A stretch of 64,000 bases of DNA from Antennarius striatus (GCF_040054535.1 NC_090779.1:22314501-22378500), one strand, 5' to 3'. Shown: positions 24,293 to 38,191, counted from the stretch's first letter. Translations and numbers: made by a program. Notes: generated by a model not told the origin, from the sequence alone.

Positions 24293-24420
24293 GGAAGGTA
24301 TTCATTCATCCAGGTCATGGTTTCCGAAAGTTGTTTAGCTCTAAAAGTCCAGTGGATTAATTAAACTCTTTGGATGCTTCTGACAGTTCTTTCTCCTTTC
24401 GAACAGCCTCCTTGTCTAAT
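24293..24420 (-). mobile_element. possible Penelope-like element debris
   Basis: The phrase 'attcattcatccaggtcatg' followed by text resembling AAAGTCCAGT..GATTAA is similar to the non-coding end region of teleost Penelope-like elements, in the orientation opposite to the remnant at 54198-55090. The match is short and the rest is not recognisable, so this is a weak call. Confidence 0.25.
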
Positions 24421-27400
24421 GAAATACAGTCGTTTTCTTGACGACTAAAATCCTGTTAATGGTATTCCAGACAAAGTTGAGTCTTGAAGGACCTGAAGGC
24501 TTCGCTGCTATTCTGGAGGAAACCTTTTCTGTTTGAGCTTAATGTTTTATTTGCTCCTGCTGACTGCTGTAGTGAAGATAGCGCCATGTTTGTTTCCTAT
24601 GTAGGCCAACATCCATAACCATCAAAAATATTCTCGGAGCTTAACCATTGACATCCCCACTTCTAATTCATTGCACAGGGTATGTTAAACTGCAGGTAAC
24701 CATAGCAACAGTACTTGTACTTCATGCTACATTACCAGTTAATTCTCACTGGTGAAACTGGCACATTAAGTGTGGGTCAAACTGAGTTTCCCTTTTTGAG
24801 ATGCAGGAAACAGGTTCAGTGGCGGAAGACGTTCTGGCATGCGTGAGTACAAGTTAAATACCATGGTTAGTATAAAGTCGCATTTTGTTATTAAAACAGA
24901 CACATATCTAATTCCTGTTCCTGTTCTCAGACAATTTTGTGCTGATATTATCTAAATTGTCAACTGAAGCAGAAACATGAGCTCCACATATTGGTTTGAA
25001 TTTAACATCGTAAATAAGCAGCGATTCTGACAGATTATCCAAAGCTTCAAAGCTCAACTCAACTCAAAGCTGATGAACAGTTGGGAGGAAGTCCTACCAT
25101 CCAGTGAAACCAGATAATTCCCAAGAAAGGCTGGACCAAAACACAAAACCTGCCATAAAGAAAAACACTTGGAGAAGACCAACCTTGAGGCGCTCCAGTT
25201 GTCCTGCCAGCTCCTTCCAGAATAACTTTAAGATGGTGTCCTTGGTCGTCAGCCTAAAACCATGCATTAAAGAGAAGCAGGCTGCTCTCATAAAACTTTT
25301 GTTATTCCATCCAGTGTTTGGGTTTGGCTGCTCCAGACAAAGTTGTCAACTCTTCCAACTATGAATCATCAACTTTGAGAGAACACAGGGAACAGGAAAC
25401 ACTCATTACGGAGGGTTGAAACATTGTGATGGTAATTCAACAGAGCAAAAAAGGAATCGCTGGAGCTGCCCCCTGTTCAGGAGGTCGTGTTAAGCCTGCA
25501 GAGCAGTAAAAGATGTTGCTGGTCTTATGCTGCTCATTTAAATCTCCTTTCTTTTACTTCATTGGTTTTGTGAATTGCCCTTGATCACAGCCAAGAATCC
25601 AGGATTTGTGAGACCCCCTTCAAGGAAGACAGACGGGTAAGAGATTTATGAGGGATAAAGATACTAGAGCCCCCAGCAGATCAAAATCTACAGCCATTCA
25701 TTTATAACTGAATGTCAGAGAAGGAGACATGATAAAACCTGGAGCTAATACCATCCTTCTTTTTCCTCAAACAGTTTTGGAATAATCAATATTTACGTGA
25801 ATCGGGTTGAGCTACAGGGTCCTAATTCACTGGCAGGCCATCCAGAGTTCTCTGCAGGGCTGAGAAACCCAACTGTGACTGCATGGATGTCTATGAGATG
25901 AGAGAAGGACGGGACGTGGACCAGGAAAGGACATTAGACATTTATGACTCTGGTGTTCACTGATCCAGACGTATCTTTTTATTTAGCCAACAATGATTTT
26001 AACTTAAATGTCTTATTTCGTTTCTAATATAAAGTCATGCCTGAAAGTGGCAACGGATCAACTATTGGGATATCAGTACAGCCAGTCAATACCAATATAA
26101 TAGTGTTTAGTAACTTTAGTTACAGTATTTAGTTACATGATGCTAGTCAGTCAGATTTGAACAAATACAACAAATTCAATAAATCTATCTGAGAGGATTA
26201 TTACGGGTCATAATTCAAATTGTGGTTGTGATCAGAAAACCTGTGTTTTGAGACTTTTCATCACTTTATTTTGTTTTAGTTAACATAGCACAGTGAGTCT
26301 AAAGCCAGTGCAAGCAGAGGTACTGTGTTATTTTTGGGATGTCCTTCAGGAAAGGCCTGGACAGACATGTTGTCTCATCTCTGTTTGATTCCATCTGTCG
26401 GAGCTTCAGACTCGTCTGTTTTTTCTTGCAAGACTTAAAGGAGGAAGAGAAGGGAGGAAGACCTTCCCCTCTCTTAACCCTCAGAAAAGACAGGGGGTGA
26501 TTTAAATATGATTTGTCATGAATCACAAAACATTAGCTCAACAAGACGGACAGAACACTCAGGCTGTGACCAATCAGTGAGGCCGAGGCCTGCAGAGCTG
26601 TATCCGCTGCATGCTGGGAAGGCCAAATGCTGCTCGGGTCCTGCCTCTGTCTCAGCCGTTTCTTACCACCACGTCGATAAAACCATAGCAGACACGTAGG
26701 TTCTATGTAGGTTCTATTCTGCGTATGGGTGGAGTCTGTCTGAACAGTATGAGAACAAATTGTTCAGGCTGGAATGGTGGAAGGATAAAATCAATCTTAT
26801 TGGTCACTGATCACTTTCAACCTGATATAATATACTGTATGTGGGTCTAATTTTTACACTTCAATAAAAGCACCCCTGTCAGCATTAATAGACCATTCTG
26901 CAGTACCATCTATCACTTTAAACTTACTGCACCATTTAGTGTTAATGACAGGAAGAGGAAGATGTAAAATTGGGACTTACATTTTGTTACTGGAGACAGC
27001 AGCTCCTGGTCTCGTGTCACTCCAGACCCAAACCAGAGTCCGGATGAGGAACGCACCTCTAATGAGGTTTTAAAAGAAGAGGTGTAGACAGCAGGTCTCC
27101 TGGCGAACGTAGAGAGGCTAAACCTTTCAGAATCGATCAGGGATTAATGATATGCACAGACTGCAGTAAGCCTCCACTATTTTGTCTGAACCTTGTCTCT
27201 TCGGTGATTTATTATAGTGTCAGTTTGGACCACCCCCAAAGTCCCAAACTGTAAACTCAAAGCATCAGGGGAAAAAAAAAGTTTTTTAAATGCTATAATT
27301 GGGATAGATCAAACTCAGAGGGAACAACCCACAACTCCAACAATGTCAGATTACATGAAGCAAAAAACTGGACCCAGAATACAGTATGTTAAATGTTAAA

Positions 27401-29029
27401 ACAACGATGAAATGTTCAAATTGAATCTTCTTTCCTTTTACAATCAGAATTTTTCTCCCCTATATCCAGGGATGGGAACCTCTTCACGCTTTATGTTTAA
27501 AGAAGAAACGGAAATGTGCCTCTCATCCTTTGGCTGGAGCATGAAAATGAAAGGAAATTTATCCTGTCAGTTTCACAAAACTCTGTAGTGTCTGTCTGCT
27601 CACTGTTTGATTTGAAAATCTGAAGTTTTTCTGTAATATTTTACTTTAATAAGCATTTTCTTCTGTCCTGTCTTTTCCATCAAAAGCTTTGACTGCTGTT
27701 TCTTAATATTCCACCAACATGTAAGCAAGCAGGGGAAAAAACCTGTCTTCTAAACGTGGCTTTGTTGGCCAGTAAATGAAACTTATCTGTTGTAAACTAA
27801 CTGAATAGTGTGCCGCTCTTACTGCTGAGTACATCGGTGTCATGTTGCCCCAAGTGGCCAAAAGTAATCACTGCAGGTTAAATAACCAGAGAGGCAGATT
27901 GGCGACACGCTGATTCTCACCAGGATAAGGAAGCAGAAATAATCAAGAGACGTCCAACACAGATTATCTTACATCCATTTAAAAAATTAATCTCCTCATG
28001 TTGTTGTCATTATTACAATCAGTGTTTTTTTGTTGTTGCTACTTCAACGGTCTGCTTTAACACTTCATTTCAATCATTCACAGCAGGCATCTATACTAAC
28101 CGGCACATACATCACTGTAAATGGAAACTGGTTGTTCATTTTTGTCAGTCTCCGTCTGAACAATCGCTGCCTAAGACACCAACAGAACGCCATTAGCAGG
28201 ATCGATACGGACAATTTGCTCTGATTTTTATGAAAAGAAACATCTGAAGATGAAGAAACTTACCGGCGAAGCCTGGTTGCCATGGCAGGGCTGAAGCAGA
28301 CGCAGGGCCACACACATTTGATGACTACTGTAAGCACCTGGAAGCTCTAATCTGAGTTTTTAAGTGCTGTAATTGGGATGGGGAGGAAGAGAAACATGAG
28401 GCTGACATGTGGTGGTGGGGGGTCAAGAAGACTCCTGTTATCCTGCTCACCTTTGCTGCTTTAACATCTGCTTTCGCATACACACATCCTCCTGTCAGAT
28501 GTGGCCTCACAAGCCTTTCACCACACAACCTCTATATTTCTGCTCCGTTGGGACTGATTTGAGCTGAATAAACGGCTCGGTGACTCATTCCAGGGTACTA
28601 TACTGGAGTCATATGTTGTTCCTGCAGCAGCGCTGGACGGATGCCACTTTGGATTCCTTGTGAGATGAGTGGGTGGAAGTCGGATCTATTCTTGGATGAG
28701 GATGGATTTGCTTCTCAGACATCAATTAGCCTGGAAATAGCAGTAAGTCGGGAAGATTATTAGCAGGAGGAGCCAGAGAGGACACAGACACCTGCGCCTC
28801 CCTGTTTTTAATGGAGGATGTCAGCTGTCACCAACACTTGGTTGAAGTCAAAGAGGTTTCATGTGAAAGTCTGCGTGAAACATCCTTTGTTTGTTAGTCT
28901 TTCGCAGGAATAAACAAAAAAAATTTGATTTCATCAAATGCTGGGCTGTGAGGTGAGGACACACAAGCTGTGGAGTTTCACTTTCTTTTCGGTGGAAAGG
29001 ATCAGGCATAGTCCGTATATATTCCACGT
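24421..29029. other. non-coding stretch, nothing recognised
   Basis: No gene, RNA or repeat family is identified. Short phrases such as CCAGACAAAGTTG occur twice (near 24468 and 25334), which hints at an old dispersed repeat, and an 11-bp GTAGGTTCTAT duplication lies near 26697. No ORF here exceeds 90 codons or shows a domain. Confidence 0.45.
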
Positions 29030-29245
29030 TCAAATATGTTCTCAGAGGGCCCTTTTAGCTGCTTGATGGTAACAAATACAGCCTGAGACCTGAAAACCAG
29101 CACCAGCTTGGATCTGGAAACAGTGAGGCTTGAACCATTCTGATATGTCTTCTATAACTTTGAGTTTAGCTGAATTAAAGGGACCGTTGGGCCGTGGTGG
29201 AGCTTCTGTATGGGATCTCCTAAGAGCCATTCTAGTTTATATCAT
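29030..29245 (+). repeat. decayed teleost dispersed repeat
   Basis: The stretch ends with text resembling GTGGAGCTTCTGTATGGGAT..AAGAGCCATTCTAGTTT, similar to a common teleost repeat that carries '...actgagtgccattctagtt'. The interior (AACCATTCTGATATGTCTTCTATAAC) also fits. Class unassigned; recognition is from memory. Confidence 0.3.
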
Positions 29246-32200
29246 TCTGAATTCTTTACAGAAAATAAAGTTTCCATTTTATACTATTTATTCTACATTG
29301 CACAAGCGGCAGAGTACTTAACCTGATGATTAAAGGTGCCGTTTGAACGCTCTTAAGCTTTCACTCAGATGTTGTGATGAGACCAAGAGGATTTTTAGTG
29401 TGCTCCAGTAATTTCAACCATTCTGTGCTTCAAACTGCAAATCATTACCACTTAGAGAAGTAAAAGGAAGAAGAGCGAAGAAGGGTTTAGATTTACTGGG
29501 AGTTCAAAGGCGAGAGGAAATATGAGCCATCTGTGCAAATCCTTATTTCATGGTTGTAAAAAAACATTTCTCTGTATTTGTATTTCTAATAATCTAGCAA
29601 TGTGCCTTGTAGATGTTTTTAGGCTGCGTTCAGCATCCACAGGCCAATAAACAAATGCACAACGCAGGAGCATACTACTCAGGCGTGTTTCAGAGGTCAT
29701 GTAAGTTACACCAGTCAGACGATCCAAGTGTCGGTTCTGTCAGAAACTGTCAGAGGAGCGACATCGTCCTCCTGCTTCCTTTGAAACACTGAGGGTCGTT
29801 ATGATAAAACTATTCAGTCTTATTGTGCATGTTTCCATGACAACCACATTGCTATCCACATTGCAGGCAGGCGTCTGGAAGTTCTCCCCGTGATCCCACT
29901 GATTAGATGGAGCATCGGTTCTGGTGGAGGTGTGCCTTTACCTGGCGGACGTCACCTGGGCCTCAGTTAGCTTAGCATAATAATGCAGTAGGTTTGCACA
30001 GATGCATTGCACAGTCTATAATACATAGGAACTCTTCAACTTGGTCTCAGGAGTTTGCTCCTTTATTTAATGCCTCATACACTACATCTGGATTGCTCTA
30101 CATTCCCCTGAATCCATCACAGAGGCAGCCTCCATCCCGCTGAGCTCTGATGGTTCTCCTGGAGAAACGGCAGGATCATTAATGCAGAACCAGTATGGAG
30201 GCTTTGAATCTTATTTCTGAGTCCATCCCTGCAGGTGTGATTGGGATCTCTAACTGTATGAGCGTCATAACGTAGCACACACTGAAATAAACAATCCTCC
30301 TGCAGATTATGTGATGCATAAAAATATGCATCCACAAACATGAAGTGCAATCGAAGGAAAAAGCCAATAAAACCGACAAGTGTGCATTCTTCCTCTTCGT
30401 CCCAGTGTGTAATAAGTTACCATGACGACCAGCAAGTGGAGAGGATTGCCCTTGTTGAGCCTGAGCTCAAGCTGGTCGGAAGCTTCTGCTGGGATCACGA
30501 GGAGATGATATTTAGTCATTCCCAGGAGAATATAAGGTTTACATAATCATCTGTTTTAAGGGTTAAATATGAACATCACTTTCATTTGTGCCTCCATGAT
30601 CCCTGATTTTTTTAAAAATCCTGCAATAGATACAGAATGGAGGTGTTTCCATGATTTTATTTAGCATTTGGAGAATCCTGAGAGGTGAGACGTACTGCGG
30701 ACATTCTGAGCCAGGAGGTCGGATCTAAATACAGGTGTTGGATGTGAACATTGTTGTACCTGGTGGGGAGGCGGTACCCTCTGGAGGGAACGATCAGCCT
30801 CAGGGGATGTTTTCGGTCTCTGAACTGTTTGAATGTGTAGCAACAGTGAAGAAACACTAACCCAACCACTTGTAGCATCCCGTAATCAACACGCCTGCAC
30901 CTGTTGAAGAGGATTAGCATTTGAGCCTCTTTCACGTCTATAATCCCCTTTAAAATGCACTTCATGCTATAATGAGCTGCTCGACTTCCTTGATAACACT
31001 GCGAGAATCTGATTCGGAGTCTCCCTGAGGTGGAAGGAGCTGCTCTGCCACAGAAACTAACAATTTTCCTGTCCTCCTAGTGCATATTTTTCCCCAAAAA
31101 CGCAAACACAAACTACCTCCACCAGTCGGGATCTCATACCCTCCATCACTGGCTTCCACTCTGAAGGAAACCTGATTCCTGGTGAATCCACCTGATCCAC
31201 CTTTGTCATGCTTTGTCATACTTTTGAACTTCCGCTCATCTCATGAAGCTCTGCAGTGAAACACAGAATCTACACCGACGACATTTCAATATCGATTCCC
31301 AGCTGCAGAGCAGACACGAGAAATTGTGGACAGAGGAGGGCAGAGAAATTCATCAAGGTAAGCTGGTGATGAATGAGAGTGAAAAATAGAAATGTTAAAG
31401 GTCACTGGTCTTCGTTTCCGACCGGGGTTGGGGGCTGTGCCATCGCCTTGCCGTCCAGCTCAGAGGAGGGGGCTAGGAGGGTTAGTTAAATGTCACATCT
31501 GTTCGGGGAGCGGACGCCAGCTAAGCATCGTTGCTGGATGCTGGTCTATAATGAAGAACACAACCCAGAACTGACTCACAATAGCTGTTGTATAATGTCA
31601 GCAGACAATGAAGGAAGACTGAAGCCTCCCCTCTGAGAGTCCCTCCTCTTCCTCAAATTCTTTAACTGTCAGGGGGTTTCTACAGATCTCCAGGTTCGAA
31701 CCTATAATAAAACCAAGTCTGTTGTAAATCACAGAGCAGTGGCAGCCTTCTGACAGCCTTCATGTCGGCATACTTTAACCCAAACACTCAAAAAGAATTC
31801 TCCTGTGACATTGCAGCTTCACTTGTGTAAAAATGTTTTGATGCTTTACTTATTTTATTAAAGTCTTTGGTTCACAGAGGCAGTGGAATATTCAAATCAA
31901 TTCAGAGATCTATGTATCATAAATGTTTAAGACACATTTACATTACGTATGTGAAGTGCTTTGTCCGAAGTCTTTTGTTCTCATTTATAAATATCTAGGA
32001 ATCCAGACAAGATTCTAGCAATGATCACAATAATTTTAATTTGAAACTGGTCCTATTCTGTCACTTCACAATGTAAGCTTGTCATTGTGTCAGACTGATA
32101 GGAGATATGTACTATATAATAATGACATATTCATTACTTTAACTTTTTTCTGGCATACGGGGATGAGACTTAAAAGCGATGAAGGGGACATGAGGATAAA

Positions 32201-32269
32201 AAAATTTGACAATTATTGAGGGATTATGTGTCATCATTGACATCTGCAGAACATTTTTTTTCTGAGCTG
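29246..32269. other. non-coding stretch, nothing recognised
   Basis: No gene is recognised. The longest frame (102 codons, minus, 30657-30965) has no domain. A 60-codon plus frame at 31392-31574 lies in a GC-richer patch, also without support. Confidence 0.45.
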
Positions 32270-32720
32270 TATTCATTATCAAGTGAATTACTCCCTTTTT
32301 AGAACCTAATCAGCCTGCAGAGGATTAGCTTCGACTCATGTAATATTTATTTCATGCTTCGGCTTCCATGGAGGAGCCGCATTAAGAGGCACAGACCAGT
32401 GAAAGTGCCACAGGCATGCAAATAAATGATGCTCAGGATAGCTTAAATGTTATGCTGGAGAATCATAATACAGTATTATTTAGTAATTATATAGCAAGCA
32501 CAAATAATTCACCTCAAAAATCCTCAAGAACACCGGCGTTAAACATGTTCCACAGAAAGTGGGAGTGCTGCGTTCTTTCTGTTGTTACCTGGAGAAGTTG
32601 CAGAGAGGCTGACCTTTAGCTGGGGAGAGAATTAAGCTACCACCCAGGCCTATTTATATGCAGAGCAGATCATTATTCATATGTTAATATCTGGCAATCC
32701 CGTCCTGCTTTGCACTGAAG
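32270..32720. promoter_or_regulatory. candidate conserved non-coding element
   Basis: AT-rich sequence with an octamer ATGCAAAT (about 32415), several TAAT/ATTA homeodomain cores, and few low-complexity tracts. This is a texture often seen in deeply conserved vertebrate enhancers. The 67-codon frame inside (32416-32619) shows no coding signature. This is purely a suggestion from composition and motifs; conservation cannot be judged from one sequence. Confidence 0.2.
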
Positions 32721-33346
32721 AAATGAATGGATTGACCTTTGGTGTCAAACTGGCCGAATTTCATAAAGTTGTTTAATGTCAACTGAACCTGAGTCCAGCA
32801 GCAGAGGGTAACGCACCGACTGGTAGAGCTGAAAAAAAGACTTAAATAATTAAACAATCACCATCTAAACACAACATGCAGTCATTACCTTCCCCCATAT
32901 CCCCCTCCAGCAGTCTGCTTTAATTCAATTAACACTCTTCAAATATTCAGAGAGACGTGTGTAAAATATGACGGCCCTCTGGGTTCCTTGGGTTCTTTAG
33001 GTTCTATAGGGTCTCTGAGTTCTCTACGTTATCAGAGTTCTCTGGGTTCTCATGGTGTCAATTGGTGCAAAAAGCTAAACTCATGGGTGTATGTTCACTG
33101 ATGCTTTTGCCTTGGAGGTAATGATGGAGCTGAGTAGATGACAAAGCATTTGTTTTGAGGAGGGGGGGAAACTGTTCCTTTAATGTCGTGTCACAATAGC
33201 TTTCAATGGTCTGTTTCTGCTGGGTTGATCTAATGCATGTATTGAACTGATGAAACGATCACTGCTGATTTTCTGCTCTGCAGAAGTAGAACAACCAACC
33301 AGGTGAGAAGAGCAGGAGAGTGTGTGTAAATCTCTCATTCCAACAG
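32721..33346. other. non-coding stretch with GGTTCT-type degenerate repeat
   Basis: From about 32978 to 33056 the text is a degenerate run of GGTTCT/GGGTTCTCTGAGTTCT units. No gene is recognised. Confidence 0.5.
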
Positions 33347-33534
33347 TAGAGATGGCCGACAGCCAGAGAGGAGCAGGTCAGAGCAGCAGAAGAGGAGGAG
33401 AGGTTTTCGTCTCTGAGGTCTGGAGCTGATGGAGGCTGATTTCCATCAGAGTCGCTGCGTTTCTCGGAACCAGGACGTCACAGCTGTTTGCTTCTGTTTG
33501 CTCACCGGTCTGCCGTTTGGGATTTGTGCGTCAG
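33347..33534 (+). other. weak exon candidate (non-coding or 5'-untranslated)
   Basis: A pyrimidine-rich acceptor 'tctctcattccaacag' ends at 33346 and a donor CAG|GTGAGG follows at 33534/33535, giving a 188-base candidate exon. An ATG at 33352 in fair context (GAGATGGCC) opens only 25 codons before a stop, so a long coding role is unlikely. A second donor-like CAG|GTGAGA lies upstream near 33302. Such site pairs occur by chance; RNA evidence would be needed. Confidence 0.15.
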
Positions 33535-33899
33535 GTGAGGTTAAAGTTGACGCACCTTGTTGTTGTACTGTTGCTACGGTAGCAGGACAGCTGTATCCAT
33601 GAGGTCACTCAGCTTCGATTAAATTTAAAGTTAGTTAAGCGATGATTTGCAGACACGATTATTTATTTAACGATCAGCTTTTATAAAATGTGACTGGGCT
33701 AATAATCCTCTGTCGTTTAAAGCTTTAGTGTTATTTAACACATCTCTAGTAATGAATTAAGAAAATGTGTGACCTTTGGCCTTTGTTATTATAGTCACAT
33801 GACCTACAGCTGCCTGAGGTCAGGTTCAGGGAAAAACAAAGACGGTTTTTCTTACATCATTTGTTAAGAACAGGTTTGATGTTCTGGTTCTGGTCGGGT

Positions 33900-34030
33900 T
33901 GCATCCTGTGCACACCAAGGATTCACTGGAGGGATTACAAATCCCACCTCTGCTGGGATGACTCACCATCATCCAGGAAAAGCCAGAAAGCATTTCTGGT
34001 GAGGGGGCGTCTGGAATACCCCATAAATGG
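33900..34030 (+). mobile_element. decayed LINE 3'-region fragment
   Basis: The string 'ctggagggattacaaatccc' with '...gctgggatgactcaccatcatccaggaaa...ctggtgagggggcgtctggaa' follows a pattern common near the 3' end of a teleost LINE (GGATTACATCTC..CTGGGAACGCCTCGGGATCC..GGAGAGGGAGGTCTGG). The continuation at 34031-34110 looks like another decayed repeat. Family assignment is uncertain. Confidence 0.45.
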
Positions 34031-34110
34031 ATGATCGAGGAAAAAAAATTGCCAAATTTGCAGCTCCAGAAATTGCTAAAGATTTTATCAGCTTTGAAAG
34101 CAGGTTAAGA

Positions 34111-37100
34111 TATATAGAAAATATAGAAATATAGAAAAATTAAGCATCATACAGCATAAATATTTTTTTTTAGAAGAAGAAGGTTCTGAAATTCATTGTA
34201 ACATTAAAAGGTAAGTAAAACCTAACAACTAGAGAGACTATAAAGAGATAATCTGGTCAGGATCACCTGACTCTGGTCGTCCTGACCACCACATGGCTGA
34301 ATGGCGTGAACATGAGCAGGTTGTGTCGAAATATTTGCGCTCTGTGGTTTTGCCGTTAGTCATCCTGGTCGACATTCATTCGCTTCAGAAGCTGTGACTC
34401 AGACAGCATTCAGGTGTCTGTACTCATGAAGAGTGAGGAGGACTTCAATGAAGGCTGCTACCATTTGACACCAGCTGGGCAGAGGCAGAAACTTTAAATG
34501 ATGTCATCTCCTCAGGCTCTTCTTTTTTTTTGAACGCAAACATTTCTGGGGACTGGGATGTTATTGAAATATCAGTTTATCCCAGAGAGCTGGATCCTGG
34601 ACCGAGGCGCCTTTACACCAGCTATGGCACGATGGGAATGCTATTTGAGTACTCTGTTTGTGTCAGAGCTCATGGTTACTGACGCCGGTGTTTAGACTGT
34701 AATCACAGATAGAGCTGCTGAAACGAGCTAACAAACGCTCTATGGCTGGCAAATCGTCTCCTCTTAGTAACACGATCCTCAGAAAATGACAAACCTCCAC
34801 TGAGACCGAACAAACTGAAGAGTCCTCCATGTCTGTCCATCGCTCATCCTACAGAGTCAGCATTCTGTCATGACCTCCATTATCCCCACTACACATTGGT
34901 GCAGGTTTCTAGATACATTAACAACTGATAAAAGAGGAGAACCCCTCAAATACATATTTAAATCCGATCATGTATTTTTATTTACACTCAATATGGCTGA
35001 TACACACGTAGTCCGACTGTACCTAAAAATGCACACATGAGAAAACAAACGATTATGAGACGTGCACCTTCAGAGCCTTCAGAGTTGGTCTCCTTTGGTG
35101 AGCTCATACCTGGATACTTTTGATCCAGACCCCACCTCCCTGTCTTGTCCTTTCCCTAGGTTCAGTGGAAATCCATCCAGTAGTAGAGTATTTTAGTATT
35201 TAACTGACATACAAACAGAAACACCTCAGAGTTAGTGAGGAGAAACAACTTTTCAGCTTTTATTATTTAATGTACATCAACCTGGAGGGCATTTATTTAT
35301 GTATCCTCACTGGACCTAAACCAACAGCTAATGGGACCGGCACCAGTGTGATCACTGCTTAATGTATTTGTTCCCACACAGGTCTCCAGCAGAGACGCCC
35401 TCCCGTCTGTGTCAGTAGCCTATAATTAGCATGAAGAAGTCAGGTTTTCAGACAGAGGTGAGGAATGCTCCCCACAGGAACATTTCTTTGCTAAAGCAGT
35501 GAGCTGTCAGAGCCTCTTACTCACTGTGTCCAATAATGCCCAATAATGACCGGTGTGTCTTTACTGCATTCATTTTTAGCATGGTGCTGTTTGAAGGACT
35601 CACCAGGACCCTCGACAGAAGCACAGACAATTTACTTTGCTGACAAAACAATTAGTACATCTGGTCCAGAGAGACACAACGCCAGTCCTGACAAGATACG
35701 GATGAAACAACAACGGAACTCTGTCAGCCGCTAACAGGCCTCATTAGCACGCCAACGCCGGAAGCAGCCATTAAAAGGAATCCAGGAATGGTCAGATTAA
35801 TAGAAGAGCTGAGCTATCTGGATGTTGTGCATGTTCACTGTGTAACAGTATAGGACGGGTCAGGAATTAAGTGACAGCCAACAGTACGTCTTCTGTTTCC
35901 AGCACAGACAAGGGATACCCCTGCTAACACATCAGAAAACAGTTTCTAGGTGATGTCAAGACAAAGTCCTTTTAATTACCATTCATGTTTAATAAATCCA
36001 CTTCCAGAGAAATAAAATATTTAAAGCACAAACAATTATAATTATTATTTTATGTGTATGGTTTACTGCAGGTAGTTCAATAGATAATAGCATCATAATG
36101 TAAACTCAGTTATCAATATTGGCTACTGTGAATGTCAATCAATACCTGTTTCTACAGCGAACTACTAAATATGTGAACACACATGGGAACACACCATCAG
36201 CTTGATGGGGGCTATAAATCATCCCGAACAACCTCAGGCTGTTAATATTAGCAATAATCAACATGGTAACAGTTTGTGCTTCACGCCGTTTGCCAGAGAA
36301 CGACTTCACTGAACAGAAATGTTGATCTTGCTCTCAGAACACCCCCGCTGTGGTCCGCAGCATGTCCAGTTAATTTACTAGATGTCTCTACGGGTGCAGA
36401 AGTGAAGCTGCCATTCTAAATGGTGTCTGTTGTCCCCCTCGACACCCATTTAAGTTGTCAGCTCCACAGTCTCTGATGGAGGCACAAAGGGGAGGTGATG
36501 GCGTCGAAGACTAAAGGAGCTTCTGATGTTGGCTGTTGAGCTGTAGAGGATTTATGTTCACACGTTGAAGAAAAGAACAAAAGTGGGAACTAAAGCTGCT
36601 AACTGGTGAAAGCTCACTTTATTTGTCTGCGTATAAACCCTTCATGGTTCCCCGTCCCCTTGAAGAATGGAGGCATCAGACTCACAGGAATGAGTTGAAC
36701 GTACCAGTCAGAACACTTCGCCCCTGACTACATCTATCACCTGAGGGACGACGAGAGGCTGAACGTTCTGATTCAAACAAGAGTTAATATCTATAGATAA
36801 CGAGTTAATCTCTTAAAATAATGACAACCTCTAGCAGTAATTCTTTTAACACATTAAGTCATTTTGACTTTCTTTTTAAACTCATACTGGCGTTGTAATT
36901 GTTCTGACAGTTGATTATCATCTTCAAGACAATCTTGTTTTGAGACAGTAATGATTTAAGGACATTTTCTGACTGCAATGACTAATTTATTTAAATTTAA
37001 AACAGTAGCAGATTGAGAATCAGCTGTATTACTACTACGCTGTACTTTGAGTTACTATAGAGCCTGGCTAATGAAATTATTGAGTCTTTTTCAAAAGTAA

Positions 37101-38164
37101 AGGGATTGGCAGGGATGAGAGCCATGGTACAAAAGTCAAAGAGGAAGGTGAACTTAGCAGCAGCTTCATTTAAAGGAGCAGAATTAGACCCATTCTAATT
37201 CACAAAGAGAAATCTCATAGAGCTTTGTGTCGGTGCGTCAACTTCCACTCCACGCTGTGATGCCACGGCTCCTCTCTCTGAAGGGATTAGTGATTCTGTC
37301 AAATTCATTTGATCAACAAAGAGGCTGAAGAGGGATGAGACGCCCTGCTTTCCCACAGCTAATTATCTTGAGTGAGCCGCCAGGACAATGACAAACCCAG
37401 AGCTAACACAGCTAGCTGTCTGCTACATGCTTATCACTTGCTGTCACAGATAACGTACCATTAGAAGTTTGCTGCAGAGTCACTCCTCTGTGTCTGATTG
37501 TAAATACTGACCTTTGGACTGGAAGATTCCTGACATTTGAATCTAAAATTAGTCAATTATGGGACCAGTGTGAGACTACACAGTTAAACTTTTGCTGATT
37601 TGTTGCGACAGACACATTACAACTCCAGATTACAAGCAAAAGTTTTCAGATCATATTCTAATCCTCATCACATGTATAGACTCCAGTTTTAAAAAGCAAT
37701 AATCTCTTCAGTTACAGCTGCTAAATGATCCTAAGTAACAGACGCATGTGGCAGAGAAGTATTTAAGAGTATCTATGACCACTGGGCACCAGGAGACTGT
37801 TCCTATTAAGCTGCTTTACAAAATAAAAATAGACACTTTTATAAGCTGAGTAATGCTGACAGGTTTAGACGGTAGCTCCAATTTCATCTCTAGATGATAG
37901 ATTTATAGCCTCCATGTTTTAGTTTTCATCTGGGTACTTTTTTGTCAGAATAGCATCGTCTGCAAAGTTAAAACAAAGTTGGTTTACTGGAGCAGAGCAG
38001 ATAAAACACAGCAAAAAACAGAGATGTGCATTTTATTCTTCTGAACTGAATGTGGGTGTGAAGTGAAGTTGGTTAAACCAGTTACGACGAGCTGCACTCA
38101 GCTGACTACTGTCTGCGGTAATCATGGACCTGTCTTCCAGCGAGCAGAAATGGACGGAGGCTGA
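34111..38164. other. non-coding stretch with one decayed dispersed repeat
   Basis: No gene is recognised. 35085-35235 carries 'ggaaatccatccagtagtag' and nearby text matching the repeat at 1480-1645. The rest is AT-rich, without long ORFs. Confidence 0.45.
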
Positions 38165-38191
38165 CCTGTAGCCCCTGGATGGGGCTACAGG
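38165..38191. repeat. perfect 11-bp hairpin, 5-nt loop
   Basis: 38165-38175 pairs exactly with 38181-38191 (CCTGTAGCCCC arms). A short stable stem; could be chance or a small template switch. Confidence 0.7.

Noticed and set aside
30657-30965. 102-codon minus-strand ORF
   Set aside because: I compared it with LINE C-terminal motifs because of a PSRGYRLP string, but neither order nor flanking residues fit. Treated as chance.
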